This document shows positions 40,244 through 50,039 of a stretch of DNA of 64,000 bases, one piece after another. How positions within the stretch are numbered: position 1 is the first letter of the stretch; each line of letters starts with the position of its first letter. The translations under genes were made by a program, and so were the position numbers. The notes under the pieces were generated by a model. It did not search any database, had not been told where the DNA came from, and saw nothing but the letters and a program-made list of their open reading frames with translations. This DNA comes from Sideroxydans sp. (lineage in GTDB: Bacteria; Pseudomonadota; Gammaproteobacteria; Burkholderiales; Gallionellaceae), in assembly GCA_028710605.1 (NCBI GenBank), contig JAQTTU010000009.1, forward strand, positions 62,001 to 126,000, read 5' to 3'.

Positions 40244-41791
40244 TTAGTCATCGCTCTCTTCTGTTTCGATAACGGGCGGCTCGCCCAGCGGCAGGGTGAA
40301 GGTCACGCATGCGCCGCCGCAATTTTCGGCGCGGATTTCGCCGCCGTGCGCGGCTACGATGCTGCGGCAGATCGCCAGCCCAAGCCCCACGCCGGGCACG
40401 AGGGATTCCGTTTCGCCGCGCTCGAACAGGTCGAACACTTTGCCCAGTTTGTGCGGCGGAAAACCGGGGCCAGTGTCGCGCACGCTGATGTGCGCGAAGC
40501 CGTCGGCGACTCGCGCGCCGATGCCGATGGACGAAGCGGGCGGCGCATATTTGGCGGCGTTCTCCAGCAGGTTGCACAGCACGCGCTCCAGCAGCACGGC
40601 ATCGAATTTCAGCAGCGGCATATCTGCGGGCAGGCTGACTTTTACCGGATGTTGCGCCAGCGCATCGCCCAGCAGTTTGATGCTGGCTCCTATCACTTCT
40701 TCCAGCGGCTGCCATTCCATGTTCGGGCGAATATTTCCGGCGCGCAACTTGGCCATGTCCAGCAGATTGGATACCATGCTGTTCAGGCGCAATGCCTGCT
40801 CGCGCATCGCCGCCACGGTTTCTCTCGCGGCGGCGGGCAATTGCGCCAGCGCCAGCGCGTCAGCCATGCCGTAGAGCACGGTGAGCGGGGTGCGGATGTC
40901 GTGCGACAGCGCGGCGAGGATGGCGCTGCGCAGGCGTTCGTCGGTCATCTGCAACTGTGTGCGCTGCGCCACCTCGACGAAATGCAGGCGTTCGGCGGCG
41001 ATGGCGACCAGCGCAGCGATGGCTTCGTACAGCGCCTGCTGCGCGCAGACAGTGGCGGGAACCGCATCGCCGAAATCAATGGCGAGCACGCCCCGGACGT
41101 AGGTCGAGCCGTGCAGCGGCAGGAACAGCCAGTAATCATTTCCCTCCTGCGCATGCCGCGTTTGTTGCAGGCGCAACGCGGCGATTGCGGCGGCGGATTG
41201 CAGTTCGCTTTGCAGATGATGCGACGGTTCGAGCGGAAGCAGCTTGTCGTCGCCGCGCATCAGCAGCACGCTGCGACCGTTGTGAGACTGATGCAGAAAA
41301 TCGCGCGTGGCATTGTTCACCTGTTCCAGCGTCGTCGCTCCGGCAAGCTGGCTGGCGAACTGGTACAAGGCGTGAGCCTGGCGCTCGCGCTCGACGGCGG
41401 CGACGGTCTGGCGTTGCAGCACGATGGTGAGATTGCCGACGATGAGCGCCACCACCAGCATCACCGCCAGCGTGACGACATGTTGCACATCGCCCACGGT
41501 GAACGTAAACCGGGGAAACATGAAAAAGAAATCGAGCAGCGCGGTGCTGAGGAATGCCGCCATGATTGCCGCAATTTTTCCGGCGCGCAGCGCGACCAGC
41601 GCCACGGCAAGCACATACAGCATGGCGACGTTGGCGGGATCAATCACTTTATGCAGCGGCCAGGCCAGCAGCGTGACCAGGCCGCATATCGCCACCATCC
41701 AGGCCATGCGCGCGATGGCGTTGCGCGGATGCCCGAGCGAATTAAGGATCTCGGCAAAATGCGGGGGCGGCGTGGGCGAAGCGGGATTCAT
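40244..41791 (-). CDS. short KdpD-like sensor histidine kinase lacking the N-terminal sensor domain
   Basis: 515 aa, versus ~890 for KdpD. Starts directly with the DUF4118 four-helix membrane region (IDPANVAMLYVLAVALVALR), then GAF-like ~160-280, HisKA with H box LSHDIRTPLTVLY and ATPase N box LCNLLENAAKYAPP, G box VRDTGPGFPP and LGLAICRSIV. The KdpD/USP cytoplasmic module is absent, and no kdpFABC genes are near. It likely senses through the membrane segments. The gene is complete, not a fragment: normal codon use and start. Confidence 0.88.
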   Translation of the reverse strand: MNPASPTPPPHFAEILNSLGHPRNAIARMAWMVAICGLVTLLAWPLHKVIDPANVAMLYVLAVALVALRAGKIAAIMAAFLSTALLDFFFMFPRFTFTVGDVQHVVTLAVMLVVALIVGNLTIVLQRQTVAAVERERQAHALYQFASQLAGATTLEQVNNATRDFLHQSHNGRSVLLMRGDDKLLPLEPSHHLQSELQSAAAIAALRLQQTRHAQEGNDYWLFLPLHGSTYVRGVLAIDFGDAVPATVCAQQALYEAIAALVAIAAERLHFVEVAQRTQLQMTDERLRSAILAALSHDIRTPLTVLYGMADALALAQLPAAARETVAAMREQALRLNSMVSNLLDMAKLRAGNIRPNMEWQPLEEVIGASIKLLGDALAQHPVKVSLPADMPLLKFDAVLLERVLCNLLENAAKYAPPASSIGIGARVADGFAHISVRDTGPGFPPHKLGKVFDLFERGETESLVPGVGLGLAICRSIVAAHGGEIRAENCGGACVTFTLPLGEPPVIETEESDD

Positions 41792-41853
41792 GCGGCGGCA
41801 TTATTCCAGCCCGAACATAAAAATGCTGTAAAAACTCGCGCACGGTGTGCGGC

Positions 41854-41913
41854 ATGCCCGCGAGCCAGCACCCACAGGGTGCAAGAACCTCTTCGAGGTA
41901 AATACGGGCATCT
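41854..41913 (-). repeat. rearranged relative of the 65-nt element
   Basis: On the minus strand GATGCCCGTATTTACC is identical in 15 of 16 positions to the second half-unit of copy B, and the far end is CGCGGGCATG. Between them lie two small hairpins (ACCTCTTCGAGGT and GCACCCTGTGGGTGC) not found in the other copies. It occupies the 251-nt gap between the sensor kinase and the radical SAM gene, which otherwise shows nothing; the track ORF there (41742-42065) looks like a shadow. Confidence 0.5.
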
Positions 41914-42042
41914 ACAGCGTATTCAATCTGCGGTAAACTAAAATCACAGCATGCGATTCGCTCCGGCAGGCCGCGCCTTGAGGTATCCTGCGGCTTCCGC
42001 GCAAGCGAATACCCTGTTTCAAGAAATGAACTTTTACTTCCC

Positions 42043-42996
42043 ATGATTCTTTCCAGCAGAGTCAATACTTTCGGTCAGGATCTGCTGCGCCGCCACGGCG
42101 AGCGGGTGCACAAGATCGCGCTCGATGCCGGTTTCACCTGCCCCAACCGCGACGGCAGCAAAGGGCGCGGCGGCTGCTCTTTCTGCAACAACGTTTCGTT
42201 CAGCCCGGATGCCGATGCGCGTCTCGACCTCGCCGCGCAGATCGCCAAGGCGCGGCGCGCCATTGCCAGGCGCACCCGCGCCCAAAAATTCATCGCCTAT
42301 TTTCAGGCCTACACCAACACCTACGCCAAGATCGAAGCCTTGGAAGCGCTGTACCGCGCAGCGCTGCAAGAGCCGGACATGGTGGGCATCGCCGTGGGCA
42401 CTCGCCCCGATTGCGTGTCGGCCGAGGTGCTGGATTTGCTCGACCGCTTCCGCGATCAAGGGTTGGAAGTGTGGCTGGAATTGGGGTTGCAGTCCGCCTT
42501 CGACAACACGCTGGCGCGGGTCAATCGCGGCCATACCTTCGCCGAATATGAAGCCACCGCGTTGGCGGCGCGGCGGCGCGGCATTCCCTTGTGCACCCAC
42601 CTGATCGTCGGCCTGCCCGGAGAAACCGAAGCGCACTGTCATGCCACGCTGGACAGCGTGCTGCAAATCGGGGTGGACGGACTCAAGCTGCATCCTTTGC
42701 ATGTGGTGAAGCACACGCTGTTGGCGCATCAATGGCGGCAGGGCGAATACCTTCCGCTGTCGCGCGCGGACTACATCGGCATGGCGGCCAACCTGATCGA
42801 GCGCACCCCGGAACATATCGTTTACCACCGCGTGACCGCTACCGCGTCGCGCGACGTGTTGCTGGCTCCCGCTTGGTGCGCGGAAAAATGGAATGTGCTG
42901 AACGGTATCGAATTCGAACTGCGCCAGCGCGGCACGCAACAGGGTTGCCGCGCCGGGATTCCGTTCGAGATGGACGGGCTGAAACGAGCCGCCTGA
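42043..42996 (+). CDS. radical SAM protein, TIGR01212/YhcC family
   Basis: 317 aa. Fe-S site C...CSFC with the family spacing in CPNRDGSKGRGGCSFC, then substrate- and SAM-binding segments IVGLPGETEAH and LELGLQSAFDNTLARVNRGH. It belongs to the TIGR01212 group of uncharacterised radical SAM proteins related to anaerobic and heme-biosynthesis-like enzymes. Function unknown. Monocistronic by spacing, followed by corA 28 nt later. Confidence 0.9.
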   Translation: MILSSRVNTFGQDLLRRHGERVHKIALDAGFTCPNRDGSKGRGGCSFCNNVSFSPDADARLDLAAQIAKARRAIARRTRAQKFIAYFQAYTNTYAKIEALEALYRAALQEPDMVGIAVGTRPDCVSAEVLDLLDRFRDQGLEVWLELGLQSAFDNTLARVNRGHTFAEYEATALAARRRGIPLCTHLIVGLPGETEAHCHATLDSVLQIGVDGLKLHPLHVVKHTLLAHQWRQGEYLPLSRADYIGMAANLIERTPEHIVYHRVTATASRDVLLAPAWCAEKWNVLNGIEFELRQRGTQQGCRAGIPFEMDGLKRAA

Positions 42997-43023
42997 TTTG
43001 ACTAACAACCGGATTAAACCGCC

Positions 43024-43989
43024 ATGCTAATCAACTGCGTTGCCTACCAGAACGGCGTGAAACTCGCCGACATCACCGTCGAAGAAATCAGCGATTACCT
43101 CGAACGCAAAGAGTGTTTCGTGTGGGTGGCGTTGCGCGACACCACCGATGTCGAACTGGAAAAAATGCAGGAAGAATTCGCGCTGCACGATCTGGCGATC
43201 GAGGATGCGAGCCACGGCCACCAGCGCCCCAAGATAGAGGAATACGGCGACACGCTGTTCGTGGTGATGCATCTGGTGGAAATCGGCCATCCCGATCTGA
43301 CGCTGGGCGAAATCAGCATCTTCGTCGGACGCAATTTCATTCTTTCCATCCGCAACCGCAGCGCGCGCGATTTGCACGGCGTGCGCGAGCGTTGCGAACG
43401 CGAACCGGAGCTGCTGCAACTGGGATCGGGCTTCGTGTTGTACGCGCTGATGGACGCGGTGGTGGACAGTTATTTTCCGGTGATAGACGAGTTCGAGTCG
43501 CAACTGGAATCCATCGAAGAACATCTGTTCGACAAGGATGCCGCGCTCACCAATATCGAACAACTGTACCAACTCAAACGCAAAGTGGTGGTGCTCAAAC
43601 ATGCGGTGATGCCGCTGATGGAAGCGTCCGGCAGATTGCACGGCGGGCGCGTGCCGCCGGTGTGCGCCACCACGCAGGAATATTTCCGCGACGTGTTCGA
43701 CCACCTGACGCGCATCAACGCCACCATAGACGCGATACGCGACACCATTACCACCGCCATCCTGGTGTGCCAGTCCACCGTCTCCATCGAACAGAACGAA
43801 GTGAACAAACGCCTCGCCGCCTGGGCCGGCATCTTCGCCGTCGCCACCGCCTTCGCCGGCATCTGGGGCATGAACTTCCAGCACATGCCGGAATTGTCGC
43901 TGGTCTATGGCTACCCGATGGCGCTGTTTTTGATTCTGGCGATTTGCGGAGTTTTGTACTACCGGTTCAAGAAGTCGGGGTGGTTGTAA
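43024..43989 (+). CDS. corA: CorA-type Mg2+/Co2+ transporter
   Basis: 321 aa. Large acidic cytosolic funnel (VELEKMQEEFALHDLAIEDA) and two C-terminal membrane helices with the pore signature GMN in GIWGMNFQHMPE. Ends KKSGWL. Pentameric divalent-cation channel in the inner membrane. The family's conserved N-terminal region is complete. Confidence 0.95.
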   Translation: MLINCVAYQNGVKLADITVEEISDYLERKECFVWVALRDTTDVELEKMQEEFALHDLAIEDASHGHQRPKIEEYGDTLFVVMHLVEIGHPDLTLGEISIFVGRNFILSIRNRSARDLHGVRERCEREPELLQLGSGFVLYALMDAVVDSYFPVIDEFESQLESIEEHLFDKDAALTNIEQLYQLKRKVVVLKHAVMPLMEASGRLHGGRVPPVCATTQEYFRDVFDHLTRINATIDAIRDTITTAILVCQSTVSIEQNEVNKRLAAWAGIFAVATAFAGIWGMNFQHMPELSLVYGYPMALFLILAICGVLYYRFKKSGWL

Positions 43990-44008
43990 ATTTTCTTTGG
44001 AGTTGAAT

Positions 44009-44036
44009 CGTCATTCCCGCTTTCGCGGGAATGACG
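44009..44036. terminator. CGTCATTCCCGC...GCGGGAATGACG hairpin between corA and pyrD
   Basis: 12-bp perfect stem with TTTC loop, 20 nt after corA, between convergent genes. It is also a common repeat type (CATTCCCGC palindrome). No U-run follows, so it may be a REP-like repeat or a bidirectional terminator. Confidence 0.55.
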
Positions 44037-44056
44037 GGTAAATGGAAATTTTTGGA

Positions 44057-45073
44057 TTATTTGGCTTTAACCGCCGACGCACACTCCGCGATCAAATCCC
44101 ACCCCCGATACACCATGCCGCTGTACATCTGCACCAGAGCCGCACCGGCCTGCATTTTCTCCAGCGCATGTTCGCCTTTGAGGATGCCGCCCACGCCGAT
44201 GATGGGCAGCGCGCCGTGCAGTTCGGCGGCGAGTTGGCGGATGACGGCAGTGGATTTTTCGCGCACGGGTGCGCCGCTTAAGCCGCCTGCCTCGTTGCCG
44301 TGCGGCAGACCTTGCACGCCTTCGCGCGACAGCGTGGTGTTGGTGGCGATCACGCCGTCGATGCGGTGTTTGATGAGCAGGGCGGCGATTTGTTTGATCT
44401 GGTCGCTGTCGAGGTCGGGCGCGATCTTCACTGCCAGCGGCACGTACTTGCCGTGTTGCTGCGCGAGTTTTTCCTGCTCCGCTTTCAGTTGTCCCAGCAG
44501 CGCATCCAGTTCGTCGCCGCCCTGCAACTGGCGCAGGTTCTTGGTGTTGGGCGAGGAGATGTTGATGGCGACGTAGCTGGCGTGCGCATAAACCTTGCGC
44601 AGACCGATCAGGTAATCGTCCGCCGCTTTCTCGATGGGGGTGTCGGCGTTCTTGCCGATGTTGATGCCGAGGATGCCTTTGAAGTTGGCGCGCTTCACGT
44701 TTTCGACCAGCGCGTCCACGCCGTCGTTGTTGAAGCCCATGCGGTTGATGATGGCCTGCGCTTGCGGCAGGCGGAACATGCGCGGCTTGGGATTGCCCGG
44801 TTGCGGGCGCGGGGTGACCGTGCCGATTTCGATGAAGCCGAAACCGAGCGCGGCCAGTGCGTTGATGTAGCCGCCGTTCTTGTCCAGGCCTGCGGCCAGT
44901 CCTACCGGGTTGGGGAAGGTCAGTCCCATCACCGTGCGCGGATCATTTTGCGGACGTTTCACCACCAGAGGCAGCGTGCCCAGGCAATGCGCGGCTTTCA
45001 GCGCATCGAGAGTGGCGTGGTGGGCGGTCTCGGGGTTGAGGGCGAACAGGGCGGGGCGGAGTAATTGGAACAT
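44057..45073 (-). CDS. pyrD: dihydroorotate dehydrogenase (quinone, class 2)
   Basis: 338 aa. Membrane-associated FMN enzyme oxidising dihydroorotate with quinone in pyrimidine synthesis. N-terminal hydrophobic helix, [16 protein letters not shown], catalytic Ser in [17 protein letters not shown] phosphate site [19 protein letters not shown]. Its ATG begins directly after the stop of the 289-aa membrane protein gene, so the two are one operon. Confidence 0.96.
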   Translation of the reverse strand: MFQLLRPALFALNPETAHHATLDALKAAHCLGTLPLVVKRPQNDPRTVMGLTFPNPVGLAAGLDKNGGYINALAALGFGFIEIGTVTPRPQPGNPKPRMFRLPQAQAIINRMGFNNDGVDALVENVKRANFKGILGINIGKNADTPIEKAADDYLIGLRKVYAHASYVAINISSPNTKNLRQLQGGDELDALLGQLKAEQEKLAQQHGKYVPLAVKIAPDLDSDQIKQIAALLIKHRIDGVIATNTTLSREGVQGLPHGNEAGGLSGAPVREKSTAVIRQLAAELHGALPIIGVGGILKGEHALEKMQAGAALVQMYSGMVYRGWDLIAECASAVKAK

Positions 45074-45943
45074 CTATAAATCTCTCTTGGTGACGACGGG
45101 AATGGGAAACGGTTTTTTCTTGAACACTTGGCCGCGCGGCTTGCCGCGCCAATGTTCGGCGACGACATCGCCGAGTTGCAAACAGAGCAGGCCGAATACG
45201 GCGAGATAGGCGGATAGTTGCCACACCGTCGCGGAAAATAACAGCGCGCCTCCGCTCGCATCATAAACCGCCAGCGCGAGGCCGCCGACCACGATGCCGG
45301 AGAGTGCACCCAGCAAAATGCGACTCCAGTCGCCTTGCGGCAAGCCAGTAAATACGGTGCTCTCCAGCCATAGCAGTTGCAGCGCGACGAGCAGCAGCAA
45401 CGGCGCTAGCCAGAATAGCCAGCCCAAATATTCCGGCCAAACCGTGCCGCAAAACAACCCGCCCAGTGCCGCCAGCAGCAGCATGTAGGCGGCGGTTTCG
45501 GCGGGCAAGGCGGGGAGCGCGAATCTGCGCGTGTTCAAGTGCAACAGACCGGCCAGCCACAAACGGGTGAGCAACACGGTGGGCAACAGCGCCGCGCCGC
45601 ACAGCGCGGCCAGCAGCAACGAGGCGACCGGACTGACGGGAATGAACCACGCGCTTGCGAACAGATTCAGATAAGCGAGCAGCAAGCAAATGATTGCCCC
45701 GGCCACGCCGCTCCACAGCAGAAAACCGCGTTGCTCGCGCAACAGGCTGTGGCCGCTGCGGCGCAAGTTGAGCGTGTCGAGCAGCAGACCGAAAGCGAGC
45801 AGAGCGAGGGTGCCGAACAAGGCGGGCAACCAGGCTGCGCCCGCGATGGGCGCGGGTGCAACCCAATCAAGACCGGCGAGCGAGAGCGCCAGCGGCGGCA
45901 ACAGCAGCAGCGCGGCGACGTAGGCGGTGAGGCGAATAATCAT
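45074..45943 (-). CDS. integral membrane protein of unknown function
   Basis: 289 aa with about eight hydrophobic helices (LTAYVAALLLLPPLALSLAG, AAYMLLLAALGGLFCGTVWP). Start MIIRLTAYV at 45943; the longer ORF in the track is translated from the adjacent GTGCGAATT repeat (CGCEFIRTN...). No motif recognised. The short, basic C-terminus ends VVTKRDL. It precedes pyrD with no gap. Confidence 0.7.
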   Translation of the reverse strand: MIIRLTAYVAALLLLPPLALSLAGLDWVAPAPIAGAAWLPALFGTLALLAFGLLLDTLNLRRSGHSLLREQRGFLLWSGVAGAIICLLLAYLNLFASAWFIPVSPVASLLLAALCGAALLPTVLLTRLWLAGLLHLNTRRFALPALPAETAAYMLLLAALGGLFCGTVWPEYLGWLFWLAPLLLLVALQLLWLESTVFTGLPQGDWSRILLGALSGIVVGGLALAVYDASGGALLFSATVWQLSAYLAVFGLLCLQLGDVVAEHWRGKPRGQVFKKKPFPIPVVTKRDL

Positions 45944-45968
45944 TTTAACTCCCGAGGTTAGGGTGTTT

Positions 45969-46024
45969 GTAGGTGCGAATTCATTCGCACGCAACACAAT
46001 ATTCGTGCGAATGAATTCGCACCC
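45969..46024. repeat. GTAGGTGCGAATTCATTCGCAC palindromic repeat upstream of the membrane-protein gene
   Basis: Arms GTAGGTGCGAATTCATTCGC and GTGCGAATGAATTCGCACCC around CGCAACACAATATTC, between the 289-aa membrane-protein gene and bpt. Confidence 0.85.
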
Positions 46025-46052
46025 ACACACCAGCAGAATCCGCCGTAGATAT

Positions 46053-46790
46053 TCATGCGCAGTTTTTACTCAAGATGGTTTGCCACACATCATCCCGCAA
46101 ACCTTGCAGCGGCTGGAAGTGAGCCTTGTACGCCATCTTGCGGCTGCCCTCTATCCAGTAACCGAGATACAGATAAGGCAGTTGCAACTTGCGGCACAGT
46201 TCGATCTGCCACAGCACGTTGTAAGTGCCGTAGCTGCTGTGCGGCACTACGGGGTCGTAGAAAGTATAGACCGCCGACAAGCCGTCCTGCAGCACATCGA
46301 TCACGCTCACCATGCGCAGGATGTCGCCCTCGCGGAATTCCACCAGCAGCGTATCGACCTGGCTTTGTAGCAGGAAGCTGCGGTATTGCTCCGGGTCATC
46401 ATCGTCCATGCCGCCGTCGCGGTGGCGCGCTTGCTGGTAGCGGCAATACAACTCGAAATACTCCGGCTTGTCTTGCAGGGTATGCAGCGTGGCCTTTAGC
46501 TCGTAATGCTGCTTGCAGCTGCGGCGCTGCGAGCGCGTGCTCTGAAAATCCTTGACCACCACGCGCGCCGGAACGCACTGCTGGCAGTTGTCGCAATGCG
46601 GGCGATACGTGAACGTGCCGCTGCGGCGAAAGCCGTGGCGCACCAGTTCGGAATAGACCGGCGTGGTGATGAACTGGCTGGGCGTGGCGACTTGCGAGCG
46701 CGCTTCCCTGCCTTCCAGATAACTGCACGGGTAGGGCGCAGTCAGATAGAAGTGCAATGTGACGGGTGGGATGTCGTTGAGCAGGCTCAT
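46053..46790 (-). CDS. bpt: aspartate/glutamate leucyltransferase Bpt
   Basis: 245 aa. Transfers leucine from Leu-tRNA to N-terminal Asp/Glu of proteins, feeding them to ClpS/ClpAP (N-end rule). Recognised by [33 protein letters not shown] and [14 protein letters not shown]. Overlaps aat by ATGA. Confidence 0.94.
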   Translation of the reverse strand: MSLLNDIPPVTLHFYLTAPYPCSYLEGREARSQVATPSQFITTPVYSELVRHGFRRSGTFTYRPHCDNCQQCVPARVVVKDFQSTRSQRRSCKQHYELKATLHTLQDKPEYFELYCRYQQARHRDGGMDDDDPEQYRSFLLQSQVDTLLVEFREGDILRMVSVIDVLQDGLSAVYTFYDPVVPHSSYGTYNVLWQIELCRKLQLPYLYLGYWIEGSRKMAYKAHFQPLQGLRDDVWQTILSKNCA

Positions 46791-47482
46791 TTGAAAAGGT
46801 CGCGGTCGAATCGCCAGTCAGCGATTGGCACGTAGTTTATCAAGTCTTCCAGTCGCGCGATGAATTCGCTGCGCGGAATTTCGCGCGCGCCCAGTGAGGC
46901 CAAGTGCGGTGTGTGCATCTGGCAGTCGATCATGCCGAAATCCCATCGTTTGAGTTGCGCGGCGAGATGCGCCAACGCGATCTTGGAGGCATCGGTGCGG
47001 CGGCTGAACATGGATTCGCCGTAAAACATTCTGCCTAGCGCCATGCCGTACAGTCCGCCCACCAGTTCGCCGTCCAGCCAGGTTTCCACCGAATGCGCAA
47101 AGCCCATACGGTGCAGTTCGCAATAGGCGGCGACCATATCATCCAAAATCCATGTGCCGCTCGCCCCTTCGCGAGGGGCGGCACAGGCGCGCATCACCCG
47201 CTCAAAGGCGGTATCAAAGCGCACTTCGTGGCGACCGTTGCGCAGCGTTTTGCGCAACGAGTGCGAGATTTTGAATTCGTGCGGGAACAGCACCATGCGC
47301 GGATCGGGGCTCCACCACAGGATGGGATCGCCTTCGCTGAACCAGGGGAAGATGCCGTGGCGATAGGCATCCAGCAAACGCGCCGGAGAAAGATCGCCGC
47401 CCGCCGCCAGTAATCCGTTGGGATATTCAAGCGCGTGGTGTACGGGCGGGAAGGGGACGGAGTTTTGCAGCAGCGGGATCAT
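46787..47482 (-). CDS. aat: leucyl/phenylalanyl-tRNA--protein transferase Aat
   Basis: 231 aa. Adds Leu or Phe to N-terminal Arg/Lys of proteins. Typical [46 protein letters not shown]-like [18 protein letters not shown]. Start at MIPLLQNSV (47482); the track's longer version is rejected. aat-bpt is the N-end-rule pair. Confidence 0.95.
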   Translation of the reverse strand: MIPLLQNSVPFPPVHHALEYPNGLLAAGGDLSPARLLDAYRHGIFPWFSEGDPILWWSPDPRMVLFPHEFKISHSLRKTLRNGRHEVRFDTAFERVMRACAAPREGASGTWILDDMVAAYCELHRMGFAHSVETWLDGELVGGLYGMALGRMFYGESMFSRRTDASKIALAHLAAQLKRWDFGMIDCQMHTPHLASLGAREIPRSEFIARLEDLINYVPIADWRFDRDLFK

Positions 47483-47588
47483 CGTTGGAGGCGAAAAATT
47501 ATATATAGGTCGTCGTAATTGTAGGCATGCACGGCGAATTATGTTTATATTACGCCTGTTAACGGGCATGACGCTCTTGGAGGTTTTC

Positions 47589-49121
47589 GTGGTACTGGGT
47601 TTGTTTGGGAAAAAATCGGATCATCCGCTGGCTGACATGAAGTCGGCGCAGCTGATATTGGATGATGTTCCCAGGAACGATCCGTTCAAGGCGTTGCAGG
47701 AACTGGGCGATTGGGTAGAGGCGATCCGCGAGGAAGCGAAGAATTTCCGGCTGGATCACCAGTGGGCTGTTTTGCGCCTGTTCGATCAGGCCGCGCAACC
47801 CTATCTGCGCAAGTTGTTGTGCGATTATTTTTCCGTGCAGTCCCTGTCCCAGTTTCAGGAAAACCGGCTGTGGACCTTGCTGGAAAGGTATTTGACCCAG
47901 AGCGAGTTGTGCCACTTCGATGTGTTGACCCGTTATCGCAAGGGCGAAAAAGGGGCTTCTTCGGTCAAGCCGGATTTGACGCTGTTGTGCGCGCGCGGCA
48001 TCTCGGCAAACACCGGCAGGCTCAAGCTGGCGGCGGCGCGCTATACCCTGGTCGAACCGTGGCTCTGGGAACATCTGGCCGGGTATTACGGCCTTGCTGA
48101 AGCGCAAAATTTTCAGGATGAACTGGTGTCCCTGTATCCCGGGGTGAACTCTACGGTGGCGCAGGAATTTGCGGTGCTGATGGTCTGGTACGGCAGCAGT
48201 GCCGGGACGCTGAGCCCGTTGCAGGAACACATCACCGAACGTCTTTTTGCGCATCTGGGCAAAGGGCTGCAAATCAGCAAGGCGTACAACGCTTCCGGCC
48301 TGTTCATCTTCGATCTGGCGCAACCCACACCGCCCATGCGCGCTTCGCTGGAGATCACGCTGCATCCCTCGTTGCGCTATTTCGATGCCGAAGCGATGAA
48401 GCCGCAATTGGACAGCCTGATTAAAACCCTGGACAAGGGCATCCTGCCGGAAAACTTCAATCTGTACGGCGCAAAATACGAATCGGAAATGCTGCGCGAT
48501 TTCGCCCAGCGTTTGTTGCAAAGTCTGGTTCTGCCCGCCCCGATGCGCCGCAGTCCGCGCCGCAAGATCAATGTCAATCTGAAAGTGGCCAGCGGCTTTT
48601 TCAGAATGCTGGAGAAAACCGATGTCGGTCCCAACTTCGACGAGCACAACGGCGAGATTTGGGACGTGGAAGACATCAGCGCGTCCGGCTTCCGCAGCGT
48701 GATCCCGATGTCGCGCGCAGATGGAATCAAGATCGGTACGCTACTGGGCAGCAGGCCGGAGAGCGTTTCGCATTGGGGTGCGGGCGTGGTGCGCCGCTTG
48801 AGCCGCGACAAGGAAGGCAACCTGCACGTCGGGGTCGAGATATTGAGCCACCGCTTTGTCGGCGTACCGCTGAAGGATCAAGCCCAACCGGGTGCGGAAA
48901 GCGATATGGCGGGCATTTATTTGAACCGCCCCTCCGATACCAGCGGCGAAGCGTGGCTACTCATGAAGCCGGAAATATTTTCCGCCAGCCGCAGTATGAC
49001 CATGCAGATGGACGGCAAGGAATACTTGTTGTTGCCGTTGGCGCTGGTCGAACACGGGCACGATTACGACCTCGCGCGCTACCGCATGATGGAGCAGGAC
49101 GGCATACACGAGGAAGAGTAG
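47589..49121 (+). CDS. PilZ-like domain protein, candidate c-di-GMP effector
   Basis: 510 aa from GTG at 47589, chosen because GGAGG ends five bases upstream; ATGs at 47541 and 47568 are alternatives. The protein is soluble. N-terminal ~370 residues are helical and unassigned ([20 protein letters not shown]). The C-terminal ~140 carry PilZ marks: [25 protein letters not shown] (D-x-S-x-x-G) and [20 protein letters not shown]. The family is widespread in betaproteobacteria as an uncharacterised protein. No operon partners. c-di-GMP binding is inferred. Confidence 0.75.
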   Translation: MVLGLFGKKSDHPLADMKSAQLILDDVPRNDPFKALQELGDWVEAIREEAKNFRLDHQWAVLRLFDQAAQPYLRKLLCDYFSVQSLSQFQENRLWTLLERYLTQSELCHFDVLTRYRKGEKGASSVKPDLTLLCARGISANTGRLKLAAARYTLVEPWLWEHLAGYYGLAEAQNFQDELVSLYPGVNSTVAQEFAVLMVWYGSSAGTLSPLQEHITERLFAHLGKGLQISKAYNASGLFIFDLAQPTPPMRASLEITLHPSLRYFDAEAMKPQLDSLIKTLDKGILPENFNLYGAKYESEMLRDFAQRLLQSLVLPAPMRRSPRRKINVNLKVASGFFRMLEKTDVGPNFDEHNGEIWDVEDISASGFRSVIPMSRADGIKIGTLLGSRPESVSHWGAGVVRRLSRDKEGNLHVGVEILSHRFVGVPLKDQAQPGAESDMAGIYLNRPSDTSGEAWLLMKPEIFSASRSMTMQMDGKEYLLLPLALVEHGHDYDLARYRMMEQDGIHEEE

Positions 49122-49125
49122 TTTT

Positions 49126-49785
49126 CTACATCCGCTGTTTCAGCCACTGCGCGATCGCATCGACTTCTTCCATACACACTGTGTGCTGCATTGCGTATTC
49201 GTGCCACTCCAGCGCATAGCCGCGTTTTAGCAATTCTTCCGCCGAAGCTCTCCCCAGCATATAAGGAACCACCGGGTCATTGCGCCCGTGTGCCATGAAG
49301 ATGGCCGTGGATAGGGCATCTTCAGAGGTTGCTTGGGGCAGGCTGTGCGCCAGCGGCAGGTAAGCGGACAGCGCGAGAATGCCGCCCAGCTTGTGTTTGC
49401 TACGCAAACCGCTATGCAAAGCGATTGCGCCGCCCTGCGAAAATCCCGCCAGAAAAATATGATTCGCAGCGATGCCGCGCGCGATTTCCTGTGCGATCAA
49501 CTTCTCCACTTCCTGCTGCGAAGCGTTGATGCCCGCTTCATCCTGTTCTCCGCCTATATCGGCGCTACGGATGTCGTACCAGGCGGGCATGATGAAACCG
49601 CCGTTGATGGTGACCGGGCGCTTGGGCGCATGCGGAAAAATGTAGCGCACGGCTTGCGGCAGATGGATCTCGTCAACGATAGGCACAAAGTCGTCGCCGG
49701 AAGCGCCCAGGCCGTGCAGCCAGATGACGCTGTATTGCGGATTGCGTCCGCTGAGCAGCATGATGTGGGGGAGTAGATCGCTCAT
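49126..49785 (-). CDS. carboxylesterase/phospholipase, alpha/beta hydrolase
   Basis: 219 aa. Catalytic Ser in LAGFSQGGAIALHSG, Asp in MAHGRNDPVVP, His in YAMQHTVCMEE. The GLGASGDDFVP oxyanion loop fits the YpfH/EstB-type small carboxylesterases. Cytosolic, without signal peptide. Substrate not predictable. Convergent with the PilZ-like gene, 4 nt apart. Confidence 0.88.
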   Translation of the reverse strand: MSDLLPHIMLLSGRNPQYSVIWLHGLGASGDDFVPIVDEIHLPQAVRYIFPHAPKRPVTINGGFIMPAWYDIRSADIGGEQDEAGINASQQEVEKLIAQEIARGIAANHIFLAGFSQGGAIALHSGLRSKHKLGGILALSAYLPLAHSLPQATSEDALSTAIFMAHGRNDPVVPYMLGRASAEELLKRGYALEWHEYAMQHTVCMEEVDAIAQWLKQRM

Positions 49786-49834
49786 TCAAAAACCTTTGTT
49801 AGTCACGGACTGAAACGGAAAAGCCAAAAACTAT

Positions 49835-50023
49835 TTGCCACAGAGGACAGTGCGTGTGTTGTTGGGGCTTTAGCCCCTTACAACCACGGCCTACCCCTTG
49901 CGGGTACAGAGATCACAGAGAAAGTTCATCACAGGCAATAAGCGTGCGAATTACCTTTCAGTTGGAACAGCGAACGATTGATAACCGCTGTTTTCTCTGT
50001 GCCCTCTGTGTCCTCTGTGGCTG
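49835..50023. repeat. CCACAGAGGACA...CTCTGTGG inverted repeat with inner palindrome
   Basis: Outer arms of the CACAGAG family. A second palindromic insert (GTTGTTGGGGCTTTAGCCCC...) is nested in the left arm. Fills most of the 254-nt gap between the esterase gene and darP. Confidence 0.75.
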
Positions 50024-50039
50024 AATTGAGGTTTTCTGG

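Noticed and set aside
40238-41941. Plus-strand 567-aa ORF opposite the sensor kinase
   Set aside because: Antisense shadow; the minus-strand reading has clear HisKA/ATPase motifs.
41742-42065. 107-aa minus-strand ORF between the sensor kinase and the radical SAM gene
   Set aside because: No ribosome site or recognisable sequence; covers a rearranged repeat and overlaps both neighbours.
45944-46030. N-terminal extension of the 289-aa membrane protein
   Set aside because: CGCEFIRTN... is the translation of a GTGCGAATT palindrome; the ATG at 45943 begins a normal membrane protein.
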